Source of the DNA: Catenulispora sp. GP43 | Lineage (GTDB): Bacteria; Actinomycetota; Actinomycetes; Streptomycetales; Catenulisporaceae | Direction of reading: 5' to 3' | Assembly: GCF_041260665.1 (NCBI RefSeq) | Contig: NZ_JBGCCT010000024.1 | Coordinates: forward strand, 1 to 64,000 | DNA: 64,000 nucleotides | Shown here: in pieces, positions 41,084 to 49,978 of the stretch | Numbering within the stretch: position 1 is the stretch's first letter | How the letters are laid out: the number at the start of each line of letters is the position of its first letter | Notes under the pieces: generated by a model | The model's database searches: none | Told to the model about the DNA's origin: nothing | The model's input: only the letters and a program-made list of their open reading frames with translations | Made by a program: the position numbers and the translations under genes

Positions 41084-42358
41084 TCAGTTGTTGCTCAGCG
41101 CGTCCGTGGCGTTCTTCTGCAGGCTGGACAGCATGCTCTTGGGGTCCGAGGAGCCGTCGGACAGGCCCTGGATCTTGGAGTCGAAGTCCTTCTGCACCGC
41201 GTCGAAGCCGGGGAAGCCGACCGGTCCGAAGGCGTTGTCCGCCCCGGTCACGAACGCCGCCTGGTCCGGGAACTGGGTGGTGAACTGGGTCTTGGCGGCC
41301 TGCCGCGAGGGCATCACGCCGAAGGCCTTGGCGAAGCTCATCTGCTGGTCGACGGTCGTCAGGTAGTCGATGAAGTCGACCGCGGCGGCCTGGTGCGCGC
41401 TCTTCTGCGCGACGCCCCAGCAGTTGGTGAAGGACAGCGTGGCGTCGCCGGCCGGGCCCGCGGGCAGCGGGACGACCTTGTAGTGCACGTTCGGGTAGTC
41501 CTTCTGCATCGAGCCGACGATCCAGTTGCCCTCGATCGTCATCGCGGCCTTGCCCTTGCCCAGGGCCTCGCCGCCCCAGCCGGTGTCGACCTGCTTGGGG
41601 AACTTCAGCGCGCCCTCCTTGCCCAGCTTCTGCAGGTAGTCCAGGGCCTGCAGGTTCTGCGGCGAGTCGGCGGTGACGGTCTTGCCGTCGGCGGAGACCA
41701 CCGAGCCGCCGGCCTGGCGCATGAAGGCGCCGATGCGGTCCAGGGTGTCGCTCATCACCAGGCCGGTGACGCCGTTGGCGGTGAGCTTCTTGGCGACGGT
41801 CTCCAGCTGGTCCCAGGTCTTGGGGTAGTCGGCGTCGGTCAGCCCGGCCTTGGTCCACAGGTCGGTGTTGATCTCCAGGGCCAGCGTGGAGAAGTCCTTC
41901 GGGACGCAGTAGTACTGCCCGTTGGCGGTGAACGCCTTCTGCAGGTTCGGGTACATGTCCGTGGAGTCGGTGATCTTCTCGCCGACGTCGGCCAGGGCGT
42001 TGCCCTTGACCAGGCTCTGGAACTTCGAGGCGTCGACGTAGAAGACGTCCGGCGGGGTCCCGCCGGCCAGCGACTGCGTGAGCTGCTGGGTGAGGTCCTT
42101 GGCCGGGGTGACGACGACCTTGTTGCCGGTCTTGGCACCCCAGGCGTTGCCCGCGGCCACCACCGCGTTGGTCTCGGCGTCGCCGGAGGACCCGATGAGC
42201 ACCTGCAGGGTGACGCCGGCGGTGGCGCCGCCGGTGCCACCGGAGGAGGACGAGCCGGAGCTCTTGCTCGGGCCGCTGCTGCCGCACGCGGCCGCGGTGA
42301 CGAGCACGGCCGCGGCGCCGGCGACGGCGGCGGTCCGCCTGGCACGAACTGACTTCAT
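41084..42358 (-). CDS. Carbohydrate-binding lipoprotein of CUT1 importer
   Basis: 424 residues. Signal: KSVRARRTAAVAGAAAVLVT with lipobox TAAAC, lipidated Cys25, followed by a Ser/Gly linker. The mature part is a cluster B extracellular solute-binding protein (GVTLQVLIGSSGDAETNAVV, DVFYVDASKFQSLV, AAMTIEGNWIVGSM, NCWGVAQKSAHQAAAVDFI). An AAAGGA box precedes the ATG, next to a CGATCC/GGATCG inverted repeat at 42371-42386. Divergence from an amylo-alpha-1,6-glucosidase suggests a malto-oligosaccharide or other alpha-glucan fragment as ligand (inference). Confidence 0.92.
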   Translation of the reverse strand: MKSVRARRTAAVAGAAAVLVTAAACGSSGPSKSSGSSSSGGTGGATAGVTLQVLIGSSGDAETNAVVAAGNAWGAKTGNKVVVTPAKDLTQQLTQSLAGGTPPDVFYVDASKFQSLVKGNALADVGEKITDSTDMYPNLQKAFTANGQYYCVPKDFSTLALEINTDLWTKAGLTDADYPKTWDQLETVAKKLTANGVTGLVMSDTLDRIGAFMRQAGGSVVSADGKTVTADSPQNLQALDYLQKLGKEGALKFPKQVDTGWGGEALGKGKAAMTIEGNWIVGSMQKDYPNVHYKVVPLPAGPAGDATLSFTNCWGVAQKSAHQAAAVDFIDYLTTVDQQMSFAKAFGVMPSRQAAKTQFTTQFPDQAAFVTGADNAFGPVGFPGFDAVQKDFDSKIQGLSDGSSDPKSMLSSLQKNATDALSNN

Positions 42359-42417
42359 TGTCGTTCCTTTCGATCCGCCCGGATCGGGCTCAGGGCACTG
42401 ACGTGGTGGCGGAGGCG

Positions 42418-43482
42418 TCAGGCCCCATCTGGGGATGAGGGATGGGAGGGATTACTGCTGCCGCGCGCGATGACCGTGGGCTCCACGACGGAGGTGGTCA
42501 CCGCGCTGCGGGGGTCGTCGATGCGCTCGAGAACCAGGTCCACGCACCGGCGCGCGATGGACTCCAGGGGCTGGCGCACACTGCTCAAGGTGGGCTGCAC
42601 GACGGTGGCCAGCGGGCTGTCGTCGAAGCCGATCACCGCGACGTCCTTGCCCACGGCCAGTCCGCGGTGCTCGACGGCGTGCATGACGCCGACGGCCATC
42701 GCGTCGCTGACGCAGACGAACGCGGTCGGCGGGTGGGCCTTGTCCAGCAGCCCTGCCGCCAACTGCGTGCCGGCGCCGATGCCGTCCAGGCCGCGCACGG
42801 TCAGCCCGCGGGCGGGCAGGCCGAGTTCGGCGGCGGCGGCCAGGTAGCCGGCGTACCGGTCGTCGCCGACCTCGCTGCCCTCGGGCCAGCCGATGAAGGC
42901 GATCCGGCGGTGTCCGGACTCAGCCAGGTGCCGGGTCGCGGCCAGGGTGCCGGCGTGGCCGTCGACGTCGAGCCAGGAGTACTCGAACGCGGTCTTCTCC
43001 CAGGGCCGGCCGAAGCTGACGAACGGCACGTCGCGCTCGGCGAGCCAGGCGGTGCGGGCGTCGTGCCGGTGCGAGCCGAACAGCACGAAGCCGTCCACCG
43101 CGCCCCGGCTGACCAGGTCCTCGAACATGGCGATCTCGTCGTCGTCACCGTCGGCGGCGAAAAGTATCACGCCGTACCCGCGGTCCCGCGCGGCGGAGGT
43201 CAGCGCGTACAGGAACCGGTCCTCGATGGCGCCGATGCCCCGGCCGCCCGAGCGGGTGGACCGGAAGCCGATCAGCCGCGTGGTCTGCAGCCGCAGATTG
43301 CGCGCGGCCTGGGTGGGCCGGTAGCCGAGTTCCTCCACCGCGCGGAGCACGCGGGCCAGGGTGTCCGGGCGCAGGCGCTCCGGGGCGTTCAGCGCGTTCG
43401 ATACTGTCTGGTACGAGACCTGGGCGTGTTTGGCGACCGCCTTGATGGTCGGGCGGGCCGACGGCTGCTCGGGCTGTGACAT
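42418..43482 (-). CDS. LacI-family regulator of alpha-glucan locus
   Basis: 354 residues. HTH: TIKAVAKHAQVSYQTVSNAL, hinge QAARNLRLQTTRLIGF. Sensor domain: DGFVLFGSHRHDARTAW, VSFGRPWEKTAFEYSWLDVD, VCVSDAMAVGVMHAVEH, VIGFDDSPLATVVQPTL. First gene of the minus-strand importer operon and divergent from the glucosidase. TTGAACGTTCAA sites in the 115-base spacer are its probable operators, controlling both directions. Confidence 0.92.
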   Translation of the reverse strand: MSQPEQPSARPTIKAVAKHAQVSYQTVSNALNAPERLRPDTLARVLRAVEELGYRPTQAARNLRLQTTRLIGFRSTRSGGRGIGAIEDRFLYALTSAARDRGYGVILFAADGDDDEIAMFEDLVSRGAVDGFVLFGSHRHDARTAWLAERDVPFVSFGRPWEKTAFEYSWLDVDGHAGTLAATRHLAESGHRRIAFIGWPEGSEVGDDRYAGYLAAAAELGLPARGLTVRGLDGIGAGTQLAAGLLDKAHPPTAFVCVSDAMAVGVMHAVEHRGLAVGKDVAVIGFDDSPLATVVQPTLSSVRQPLESIARRCVDLVLERIDDPRSAVTTSVVEPTVIARGSSNPSHPSSPDGA

Positions 43483-43504
43483 GGCGTTTCCTCCCTTCGA
43501 CGAG

Positions 43505-43516
43505 TTGAACGTTCAA
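43505..43516. promoter_or_regulatory. LacI operator TTGAACGTTCAA
   Basis: Perfect 12-base palindrome with central CG, 23 bases upstream of the lacI start in the divergent spacer. Confidence 0.8.
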
Positions 43517-43541
43517 AGTCGCTGGGTTGGAGTGTTTCATA

Positions 43542-43551
43542 TGAACGTTCA
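43542..43551. promoter_or_regulatory. Second LacI operator TGAACGTTCA
   Basis: The ten-base core of the first operator recurs here. The two palindrome centres are 36 bases apart, allowing one tetramer to hold both. An ATG at 43541 lies inside this site, one reason to prefer the later start for the glucosidase. Confidence 0.8.
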
Positions 43552-43597
43552 AATGGATAGAGTGCCGATGAACGACGACGCAACACGAGGGGCATCC

Positions 43598-45712
43598 ATG
43601 ACCGACGGTCCGGCCGAAATCCCTGTTCAGCAACCATATCTGCACGATCTCGCGACTACTGTGCGGGCCCCCGTCTTCGGCTTGTCCGCGACCGGAGGCG
43701 CGCTGCCGGGCCGGGGCGCGGCGGGGGTTTTCGCCGACGACCGGCGTGTCCTGAGTGTTTCGGAGATCGCACTCTCGGGCGCGCAGCTCGTCCCGATCGC
43801 CGACGAACTCGACGGGGCCGACGCGACACGCAGCGTGCTCGTGGCGCGGGGGCTCGGTGAGGACGGCGCCGATCCGGCGGTGTGGATCGAGCGGCAGCGA
43901 GTGTTGGTCGACGACACCGGCAACGATTCCGGATCGCAGACCGTGGTGCGGGAGATCCTGGAGATCCGCTCCGCGTCGCGGCACCGCGTGCAGACCACAC
44001 TGAGCATCACGTTGGGCTGCGACCTCGCCGAGATCTCGACCGTGAAGTCCGGCCACTCCCCCGGCGCGCTGCCGGCTGAAGCGATTCACCACGGTCTGCA
44101 ATGGACCGGGCACGGTTCGGAGAACCGGGACATCGTGCAGGCGATCGCCGAACCGGCACCCGCCGCCGTCGACGCCGCGGCCGGCCGGCTCAGCTGGCCG
44201 GTGCACCTGGCGCCCGGCGAGGTCGCCCGCTTCAGCATCGAGGTACGCGCCACGGCCACCGGTGCCTCGGTGGTGACCGGCACCGCGGGTGAATCAGTGC
44301 TCGGCGACCTGCACGTGGACAGCGGCGACATCCGGATCGGCCGCTTCGTCGAGCGCTCGCTGGCCGATCTGCGCGGCCTGGAACTGCGCGACCCCTCGGC
44401 TCCCGAGGACCACTTCCTGGGCGCCGGCGCGCCGTGGTTCCTCACGTTGTTCGGCCGCGACTCGCTCATCGCCGCGCGCATGCTGCTGCCGCTGGGCACC
44501 GGGCTCGCCGGCGGCACGCTGCGCACGCTGGCCCGGCGCCAGGGCACGAAGACCGATCCGGAGACCGCCGAGCAGCCGGGCAAGATCCTGCACGAGATCC
44601 GCCGCGCGCCGGCCGGCCACGACGCCTTCGGCGGCGAGGGGCATTCACTGCTGCTGCCCTCGACGTACTACGGGACCGTGGACGCCACCCCGCTGTGGAT
44701 CATGCTGCTGCACGACGCCTGGCGCTGGGGCATGCCCGCCGACGAGGTGGAGAAGCTGCTGGATCCGCTGGAGGCGGCCCTGGCGTGGATGCGCGACCAC
44801 GGGATGGACGACGCCGGGTTCCTCAGCTACGTGGACGAGTCGGGCCACGGCCTGGCGAACCAGGGCTGGAAGGACTCGCACGACTCGATCCAGTTCGTGG
44901 ACGGCCGGATCGCGACGGCGCCGCTGGCGCTGAGCGAGGTGCAGGGCTACGCCTACGAGGCGGCGATGGGCGGCGCGGCGCTGCTGGACGCGTTCGGCCG
45001 GCCCGGCGCGCAGGAGTGGCGGACCTGGGCGGCGCAGTTGGCCGCGCGGTTCCGCGCCCGGTTCTGGATCAGCGACGCGGACGGCCCGTTCCCGGCGGTC
45101 GCGCTGGACCGGGACGGCAAGCCGGTGGACACGGTGGCCTCGAACATGGGGCACCTGCTGGGCACCGGGATCCTGGACGAGGAGGAGTCGGCGCTGGTCG
45201 CCGCCCGGCTGGGATCGGCGGCCATGGCCTCGGGCTACGGCCTGCGGACGATGGCGACCTCGGCCGGCGGATACAGCCCCCTGAGTTACCACGGCGGCTC
45301 GGTGTGGACGCACGACACCGCGATGGCCGTACTGGGGTTGGCGCGCGCGGCGGCCGACGGCGTCCCGGGCGCGGCCGAGTCGGCGCACGCGCTGATCGAC
45401 GGCCTGCTGGAGGCCGCCGCGGGCTTCGAGTACCGGATGCCGGAGCTGTACGCGGGGAGCCCGGCGCGGGCCGGCGGACGGCCGACGCCCTACCCGGCTT
45501 CGTGCCGGCCGCAGGCGTGGGCCGCGGCGGCCTCGGTGGCCGTGGTCTCGACGCTGGTCGGGATACAGCCGGACGTGCCGGCGGACGCGATCGCGTTCCG
45601 GCCGCTGCCCGGCGGGGTCTGGGACGGGCTGACGGTGCACGGGTTCCGCGTCGGTGCCGAGGCCGTGGACGTGCGGCTGGACGAGGGCGACGTCCGGGTC
45701 CTGGGTTCCTGA
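43598..45712 (+). CDS. Amylo-alpha-1,6-glucosidase / glycogen debranching-like enzyme
   Basis: 704 residues from ATG at 43598, which has GAGGGG five bases upstream; earlier in-frame ATGs overlap the operator. Residues 1-210 form the GDE_N_bis-type beta domain (TTVRAPVFGLSATGGALPGRG, FADDRRVLSVSEIALSG). The rest is an (alpha/alpha)6 catalytic barrel (APWFLTLFGRDSLIAARMLLP, GSVWTHDTAMAVLGLARA, YPASCRPQAWAAAASVAV). No signal peptide. It probably hydrolyses alpha-1,6 branch glucose in oligosaccharides brought in by the divergent importer. Length fits the bacterial family. Confidence 0.87.
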   Translation: MTDGPAEIPVQQPYLHDLATTVRAPVFGLSATGGALPGRGAAGVFADDRRVLSVSEIALSGAQLVPIADELDGADATRSVLVARGLGEDGADPAVWIERQRVLVDDTGNDSGSQTVVREILEIRSASRHRVQTTLSITLGCDLAEISTVKSGHSPGALPAEAIHHGLQWTGHGSENRDIVQAIAEPAPAAVDAAAGRLSWPVHLAPGEVARFSIEVRATATGASVVTGTAGESVLGDLHVDSGDIRIGRFVERSLADLRGLELRDPSAPEDHFLGAGAPWFLTLFGRDSLIAARMLLPLGTGLAGGTLRTLARRQGTKTDPETAEQPGKILHEIRRAPAGHDAFGGEGHSLLLPSTYYGTVDATPLWIMLLHDAWRWGMPADEVEKLLDPLEAALAWMRDHGMDDAGFLSYVDESGHGLANQGWKDSHDSIQFVDGRIATAPLALSEVQGYAYEAAMGGAALLDAFGRPGAQEWRTWAAQLAARFRARFWISDADGPFPAVALDRDGKPVDTVASNMGHLLGTGILDEEESALVAARLGSAAMASGYGLRTMATSAGGYSPLSYHGGSVWTHDTAMAVLGLARAAADGVPGAAESAHALIDGLLEAAAGFEYRMPELYAGSPARAGGRPTPYPASCRPQAWAAAASVAVVSTLVGIQPDVPADAIAFRPLPGGVWDGLTVHGFRVGAEAVDVRLDEGDVRVLGS

Positions 45713-45732
45713 GCCCCGGGCTCCTTTCCAAT

Positions 45733-45770
45733 GCCGCTGAGACACGGGGCGTTCCCCGTGTCTCAGCGGC
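45733..45770 (+). terminator. Strong terminator after glucosidase gene
   Basis: A perfect 17-bp stem: GCCGCTGAGACACGGGG (45733-45749) with its complement at 45754-45770 around CGTT, 20 bases after the stop codon. Confidence 0.9.
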
Positions 45771-45818
45771 TGATTCGAGGGATTGTCAGGCTCCTGGTTC
45801 GGCGCTACCTTCCGCGTG

Positions 45819-45839
45819 AGTTAGGAAAGCTTCCTAACT
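45819..45839. promoter_or_regulatory. Palindrome AGTTAGGAA-n3-TTCCTAACT
   Basis: Nine-base perfect arms around AGC, centred 33 bases upstream of the secreted barrel protein's start. TTAGGAAA-type palindromes recur upstream of secreted enzyme genes in actinomycetes (my recollection, not checked), so this is a likely operator. The regulator is not in the window. Confidence 0.7.
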
Positions 45840-45861
45840 TGACACCGGAAGGAGATTTACC

Positions 45862-46395
45862 GTGTTCCGCAGAACCCTGGCATCACTGGCCGCGATAGCC
45901 GCGGCACTGCTGATGTCCGCGGCCGGCCCGCTGGCCGCCGCGCACGCAGACCCGCAGACGATCAACGTCAACATCACGTCGTACGGCTACAACGACAACG
46001 ACGACGGCAACGGCCACTACGGCACCGCGCAGATCGCGTACCCGCAGATCCACAGCATCGCCACCGAGGACCTGGGCACCTACAGCCAGCCGGTGACCTT
46101 CGCCACGGACCAGAACGAGTTCGCCCCGGGCACCATCATCTATGTCCCCCACCTGGAGAAGTACTTCATCATGGAGGACGGGTGCGTGGAGTGCACCAGC
46201 GACTGGAACAACGGGGTCTACCACGTCGACCTGTGGATGGGTCCGAACGACGCGATGCAGCCGGAGCCGGCGCTGGACGACTGTGAGGGCTCGATCACCG
46301 GTGCCTTCGACATCATCGTGAACCCGGACTCCGGCCAGCCGGTGGACACGAACCCGATGTTCAGCAATGGAAGCTGCACGGTCGACACCTACTAG
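45862..46395 (+). CDS. Small secreted barrel-type protein
   Basis: 177 residues, strong GGAGA box. Signal peptide MFRRTLASLAAIAAALLMSA ending AHA-DP, cleavage after residue 29. The mature part resembles the 3D/double-psi barrel group: NVNITSYGYND at the start, APGTIIYVPHLEKYFIMEDG in the core, VYHVDLWMGPN near the end, with paired Cys (DGCVECTSD, DDCEG, GSCTVD) for two or three disulfides. This fold occurs in lytic transglycosylases and expansin-like wall-loosening proteins. Its catalytic status is uncertain. Controlled by the palindrome at 45819. Confidence 0.72.
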   Translation: MFRRTLASLAAIAAALLMSAAGPLAAAHADPQTINVNITSYGYNDNDDGNGHYGTAQIAYPQIHSIATEDLGTYSQPVTFATDQNEFAPGTIIYVPHLEKYFIMEDGCVECTSDWNNGVYHVDLWMGPNDAMQPEPALDDCEGSITGAFDIIVNPDSGQPVDTNPMFSNGSCTVDTY

Positions 46396-46457
46396 CACGC
46401 GTCGCACGCGGCGAAGTCGACAGTCGCCGCGAGTGGGGACGGGGATGGGGATCCCCG

Positions 46458-46486
46458 GGGTCGGCCGCCGTTCCGGCGGCCGACCC
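46458..46486 (+). terminator. Terminator after small secreted protein gene
   Basis: GGGTCGGCCGCC (46458-46469) pairs perfectly with GGCGGCCGACCC (46475-46486), loop GTTCC. Confidence 0.85.
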
Positions 46487-46522
46487 TCAAAGTTCCGCCC
46501 GACGGCCATGGCCACCTCCTGA

Positions 46523-46553
46523 CACTGCGCTTACCGTAAGCGCCGTCGCAGTG
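46523..46553. promoter_or_regulatory. Nested palindromes upstream of PI-PLC gene
   Basis: GCGCTTAC-c-GTAAGCGC (46527-46543) lies within an outer pair CACTGCG (46523-46529) / CGCAGTG (46547-46553). The half-site GTAAGCGC matches that of the LacI operator at 33416 but in everted order, so it may or may not be bound by the same protein. It precedes the start codon by 54-84 bases. The 211-base gap 46396-46606 otherwise holds only the terminator. Confidence 0.5.
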
Positions 46554-46606
46554 CCCGGATACCCCGGGACAGCCTCGCAGCCGCCTTCGAGACCCTTGGA
46601 GCGTCC

Positions 46607-47569
46607 ATGAATCCCACCCGTCGCAATGTCCTGAAATGGGGGGTCGGCGGCACCGTGCTGGCCGCCGCCTCGTTCGGCCTGCCCACCGCGGCCCGGGCCG
46701 ACTCCCCGGTGACGCCCGGCGGCAAGCCCACGGACAGCTGGATGAGCTACCTCGACCCGAACCTGTCGCTGCTGGGGATGACCATCCCCGGGACGCACGA
46801 CACGTGCTGCACTAACCCCGCGGACGGCACCGAGTGGTCGCACACCCAGAACTGGGGGATCCCGCAGCAGCTGAACGAGGGCGTGCGCTTCGTCGACATC
46901 CGCTGCAACGGACTGCAGGGGACGGCCAGCGAGATGGGCATCTACCACTCCAGCTACTACCAGGGCATCCGGCTGCAGGACGTGCTCGACCAGTGCCAGG
47001 CGTTCCTGGCGGCGCAGCCGACCGAGACGATCGTCATGCGGTTGAAGAACGAGAACGCCGGCGGCCAGGCGCTCAGCGACGCGGAGTTCCAGCGCCGCTT
47101 CAACTACTACATCGACACGCTCGGGTACCGGGGCCTTTTCCACATGTACGGCTGGCCGACGCTGGGCCAGGCGGCCGGCAAGGTGGTGCTGCTGGCCGAC
47201 TTCGCGTTCCCGGCGTCGTGGAACCTGATCGGCTGGGCCGACAGCGCGAACTGGCAGTTCAACGTGCAGGACACGTACACCGGTGTCTCGACGGGCACCA
47301 AGGGCGGGCTGATCACGCAGCAGTTCGACGCCGCCTACAGCAACCCGTCGCCGACCACCATGTACGTGAACTTCCTCAGCCTGGCGCCCTCCATCCAGGA
47401 CGGGCTGGAGTTCCCGAAGGACCTCGAGCAGACGCTGATGGACAACTCCATCTACCCGTATCTGCGCGCGCGGACCGGGCAGCGTGCCCGCTTCGGGATC
47501 GTGCCGATGGACTTCCCGGACTTCCACGTGAACGTCCTGGAGATGTTGATCGACAAGAACTTCGTGTAG
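46607..47569 (+). CDS. Phosphatidylinositol-specific phospholipase C, Tat-exported
   Basis: 320 residues. Tat signal PTRRNVLKWGVGGTVLAAAS. The PI-PLC X domain has both catalytic His regions: GMTIPGTHDTCC and MGIYHSSYYQG, with VRFVDIRCNG and VMRLKNENAG as further conserved strands. It cleaves phosphatidylinositol, giving inositol 1,2-cyclic phosphate and diacylglycerol outside the cell. Actinomycete inositol lipids or eukaryotic membranes could be the substrate. Single-gene unit, convergent with the esterase gene. Confidence 0.92.
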   Translation: MNPTRRNVLKWGVGGTVLAAASFGLPTAARADSPVTPGGKPTDSWMSYLDPNLSLLGMTIPGTHDTCCTNPADGTEWSHTQNWGIPQQLNEGVRFVDIRCNGLQGTASEMGIYHSSYYQGIRLQDVLDQCQAFLAAQPTETIVMRLKNENAGGQALSDAEFQRRFNYYIDTLGYRGLFHMYGWPTLGQAAGKVVLLADFAFPASWNLIGWADSANWQFNVQDTYTGVSTGTKGGLITQQFDAAYSNPSPTTMYVNFLSLAPSIQDGLEFPKDLEQTLMDNSIYPYLRARTGQRARFGIVPMDFPDFHVNVLEMLIDKNFV

Positions 47570-47589
47570 GACGCCCGGCCCGAGAGAGC

Positions 47590-48252
47590 TCAGCGGCCGA
47601 AAGCCCACGCCGCCATGAGCGGGAACTCTTCGGCCCAGAACGCGTCACCATGCGACCCGGCGCGCTCGGCCATGGTCACGTCCGCGCCCGCGCCGCGTAA
47701 CGCGAGCGCCCACCGCGCCGCGTTCTTCAGGAAGAACGGCTCCTGCGCGCCTGCCACGAGGTAGGCGCGCGGGAGCCGCGACGGCAGCACAGCGGGAGGC
47801 CGGTAGCCCGCCCCGGGCGAGGCGGAGAAGACCGCGCCGTAGACGTCCGGATGGCGAAGGCCCAATGCGAGCGCCAGTTCGCCGCCGACGGAGGCGCCCC
47901 AGACCGCCGTGTGCTCGGTGTCCAGCGCGATTCCGTACTCGGATCCGACCCTTCGGCGCACGTCTTCGACGAAGAACTTCTCGTGCGCCGCGAAGCGCTC
48001 GGTGTTGAACGGCGGCGAGTACTCCTCGAGCCGCGCCTGGTCGTCGGTCAGCCCGTGGACCCCGACGATCATCGTGGACGTCGAGCCGGCCCGACTCAGA
48101 GCCCTGCTCAGCGGTGCGATGTGCCATCCGCCGTCGGCGGCGAACACGACGGATTCGGCCGGATCCGGCGGTACGTAAACGGTGACCTGGCGGCCACCGT
48201 CGTAGTCGAACCGCTCTGTGGCGAACCCTCCGGCTGCGGGCGACATCGGCAT
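47590..48252 (-). CDS. Enterochelin-esterase-like alpha/beta hydrolase
   Basis: 220 residues from ATG at 48252, chosen for the GGAAG box; a longer frame upstream is Pro/Arg-rich and unsupported. Nucleophile Ser121 in VWGASVGGELALAL (GxSxG) and His201 in RAGSHGDAFWAEEF. VTVYVPPD and VVFAADGG near the N-terminus are typical of Fes/esterase D-like hydrolases. No signal peptide. Substrate unknown; could be a siderophore or acetylated sugar. Confidence 0.83.
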   Translation of the reverse strand: MPMSPAAGGFATERFDYDGGRQVTVYVPPDPAESVVFAADGGWHIAPLSRALSRAGSTSTMIVGVHGLTDDQARLEEYSPPFNTERFAAHEKFFVEDVRRRVGSEYGIALDTEHTAVWGASVGGELALALGLRHPDVYGAVFSASPGAGYRPPAVLPSRLPRAYLVAGAQEPFFLKNAARWALALRGAGADVTMAERAGSHGDAFWAEEFPLMAAWAFGR

Positions 48253-48474
48253 TGGCTTTCTTCCAGGGGGTGAGGGGGGTGCGAGTCCGGCGCGTGTCGA
48301 GCCTACGCCCCCCACGCGTGGTCTGAGCCGGAATCCAAGATCCCCTGACGGCAACAGTCAAAACCCGGCATTGACTTGCTTCCGATCATGGGGTTGTCCG
48401 GCTAATCTTCAACAGCATTCAACACATGGTGTGGACGACACCGGTGGCATCTGGCGCGCGGTCTTGGAGGACTG

Positions 48475-49896
48475 ATGTCGGCGAGCTCTCAATCTGATCG
48501 GCAGGGTTCGGGCGGTGCGGTCAGCCGGCGGGTGGTGCTGGCCGGCGGCGCGGCAGCGGGCGCGGCTATGGTCGGGGTCGCGGGAGCGGGGACAGCCGCG
48601 GCGGCAACGAACGGCACGGACACGGAGGCCCCCATGGCCGGCGCGGCGACTAAGGACACGGGTCAGGCGCGTGTCCGGTTCGACCGCTGGACCACCTGGG
48701 CCGACTTCCGGTGCGGCGAGTCCCACGGCGTGCTGCCGCTGCCGGGGCCGCGGCTGGGCGTCGTGATCGCCGTGCCGGCGGGGACCACGTCCTACACCGA
48801 TCCGTATCTGAACACCACCGCGGAGTACGAATACGCGACCTGGACCTCCCCGGTCCAGCGCCTGGACTTCGGCGCGACGCAGCTGACCGCGCACTGGAAC
48901 GCCGACGCCCCGAAGGGCACGTTCCTGAAGGTGGAACTGCTCGCCACGATGGAGGACGGCCACCGCGACACCTGGGTCATGGGCATATGGGCCCACGACG
49001 ACAGCGAGATCGACCGCACCTCGGTCAACGGCCAGAGCAACACCTACGCGGAGATCGACACCGACACCTGGAACTCCGAGACCGGCCACTCGATGCGGTC
49101 CTACCAACTGCGCCTGACCCTGCTGCGCCGCCCCGGATCGCACGCCACGCCGCGGGTATGGCAGATCGGCGCCACGGCCTCCGCGGTCCCGGACCGCACC
49201 ACCGTGCCGGCCAGCACGCCCGGTCCGGCCACCGGCATCACGCTGGCGGTCAAGCCGTACGCGCAGAACGTCCACAAGGGCCAGTACGTGCAGTACGGCG
49301 GCGGCGGTGAGGCATGGTGCAGCCCGACCTCGACGGAGATGGTGGTCGAGTTCTGGGGCAAGGGACCGACCGCCGAGCAGCTGGCGTGGGTCGATCCCAC
49401 CTACGCCGACCCGTCGGTGGACGAGGCGGCGCGCTACAGCTACGACTACGGCTACCAGGGCACCGGGAACTGGCCGTTCACGTGCGCCTACGCCGCGTCC
49501 TACGGACTGGACGCGATGGTGGTGCGCCTGAACTCGCTGACCGAGCTGGAGGTGCTCGTCGCCGCCGGGTTCCCGGTGGTGACGTCGCAGTCCTTCACCC
49601 TCGCCGAGAACGGCTACTACGCCAGCGACGGCCACCTGTGGTGCGTCATCGGGTTCACGGACACCGGCGACGTGATCGTGAACGACCCGGCCAGCAACAG
49701 CGACTCGGACGTGTACACGGTGTACCCGAGGCGGATGTTCGAGACCGTCTGGCTGCGCACCAACTACACCAAGGCCGACGGCACGCCGGGGTACGGTTCC
49801 GGCGGCGTCGCGTACCTGATCAAGCCGCACGACAAGGCGCTGCCGGCGGTCGTGGACCCGCGCAATCCCAGCTGGGCGTCCGACCCCTGGGGATGA
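48475..49896 (+). CDS. Secreted C39-like cysteine peptidase
   Basis: 473 residues. Tat signal SRRVVLAGGAAAGAAMVGVA. Residues 60-240 are a beta-rich domain (FDRWTTWADFRCGESHGV, LTAHWNADAPKGTFLKVELL). Residues 270-440 form a papain-like C39 fold: Cys282 in GEAWCSPTSTEMV, His387 in SDGHLWCVIGF, and Asn/Asp in VIVNDPASNS. Members are secreted proteins of actinobacteria whose substrates are not known. The 222-base upstream gap shows no clear operator. Confidence 0.87.
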   Translation: MSASSQSDRQGSGGAVSRRVVLAGGAAAGAAMVGVAGAGTAAAATNGTDTEAPMAGAATKDTGQARVRFDRWTTWADFRCGESHGVLPLPGPRLGVVIAVPAGTTSYTDPYLNTTAEYEYATWTSPVQRLDFGATQLTAHWNADAPKGTFLKVELLATMEDGHRDTWVMGIWAHDDSEIDRTSVNGQSNTYAEIDTDTWNSETGHSMRSYQLRLTLLRRPGSHATPRVWQIGATASAVPDRTTVPASTPGPATGITLAVKPYAQNVHKGQYVQYGGGGEAWCSPTSTEMVVEFWGKGPTAEQLAWVDPTYADPSVDEAARYSYDYGYQGTGNWPFTCAYAASYGLDAMVVRLNSLTELEVLVAAGFPVVTSQSFTLAENGYYASDGHLWCVIGFTDTGDVIVNDPASNSDSDVYTVYPRRMFETVWLRTNYTKADGTPGYGSGGVAYLIKPHDKALPAVVDPRNPSWASDPWG

Positions 49897-49900
49897 GACC

Positions 49901-49940
49901 GATTGAGGCCTCTGCGAGGCGGGCGTCAGGGGCCTCAATC
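49901..49940 (+). terminator. Terminator after C39 peptidase gene
   Basis: GATTGAGGCC (49901-49910) and GGCCTCAATC (49931-49940) pair perfectly, extended by four more pairs (TCTG with CAGG) to a 14-bp stem. Confidence 0.85.
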
Positions 49941-49965
49941 ACCTCCGTGCCGCGCGGCGAGCGCC

Positions 49966-49978
49966 TATGCTGCCGCGT
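49966..49978 (+). promoter_or_regulatory. -10 box of leaderless promoter
   Basis: TATGCT (49966-49971), seven bases, then ATG at 49979, no ribosome binding site. This favours the second of two in-frame ATGs as the start of the next gene. Confidence 0.5.
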
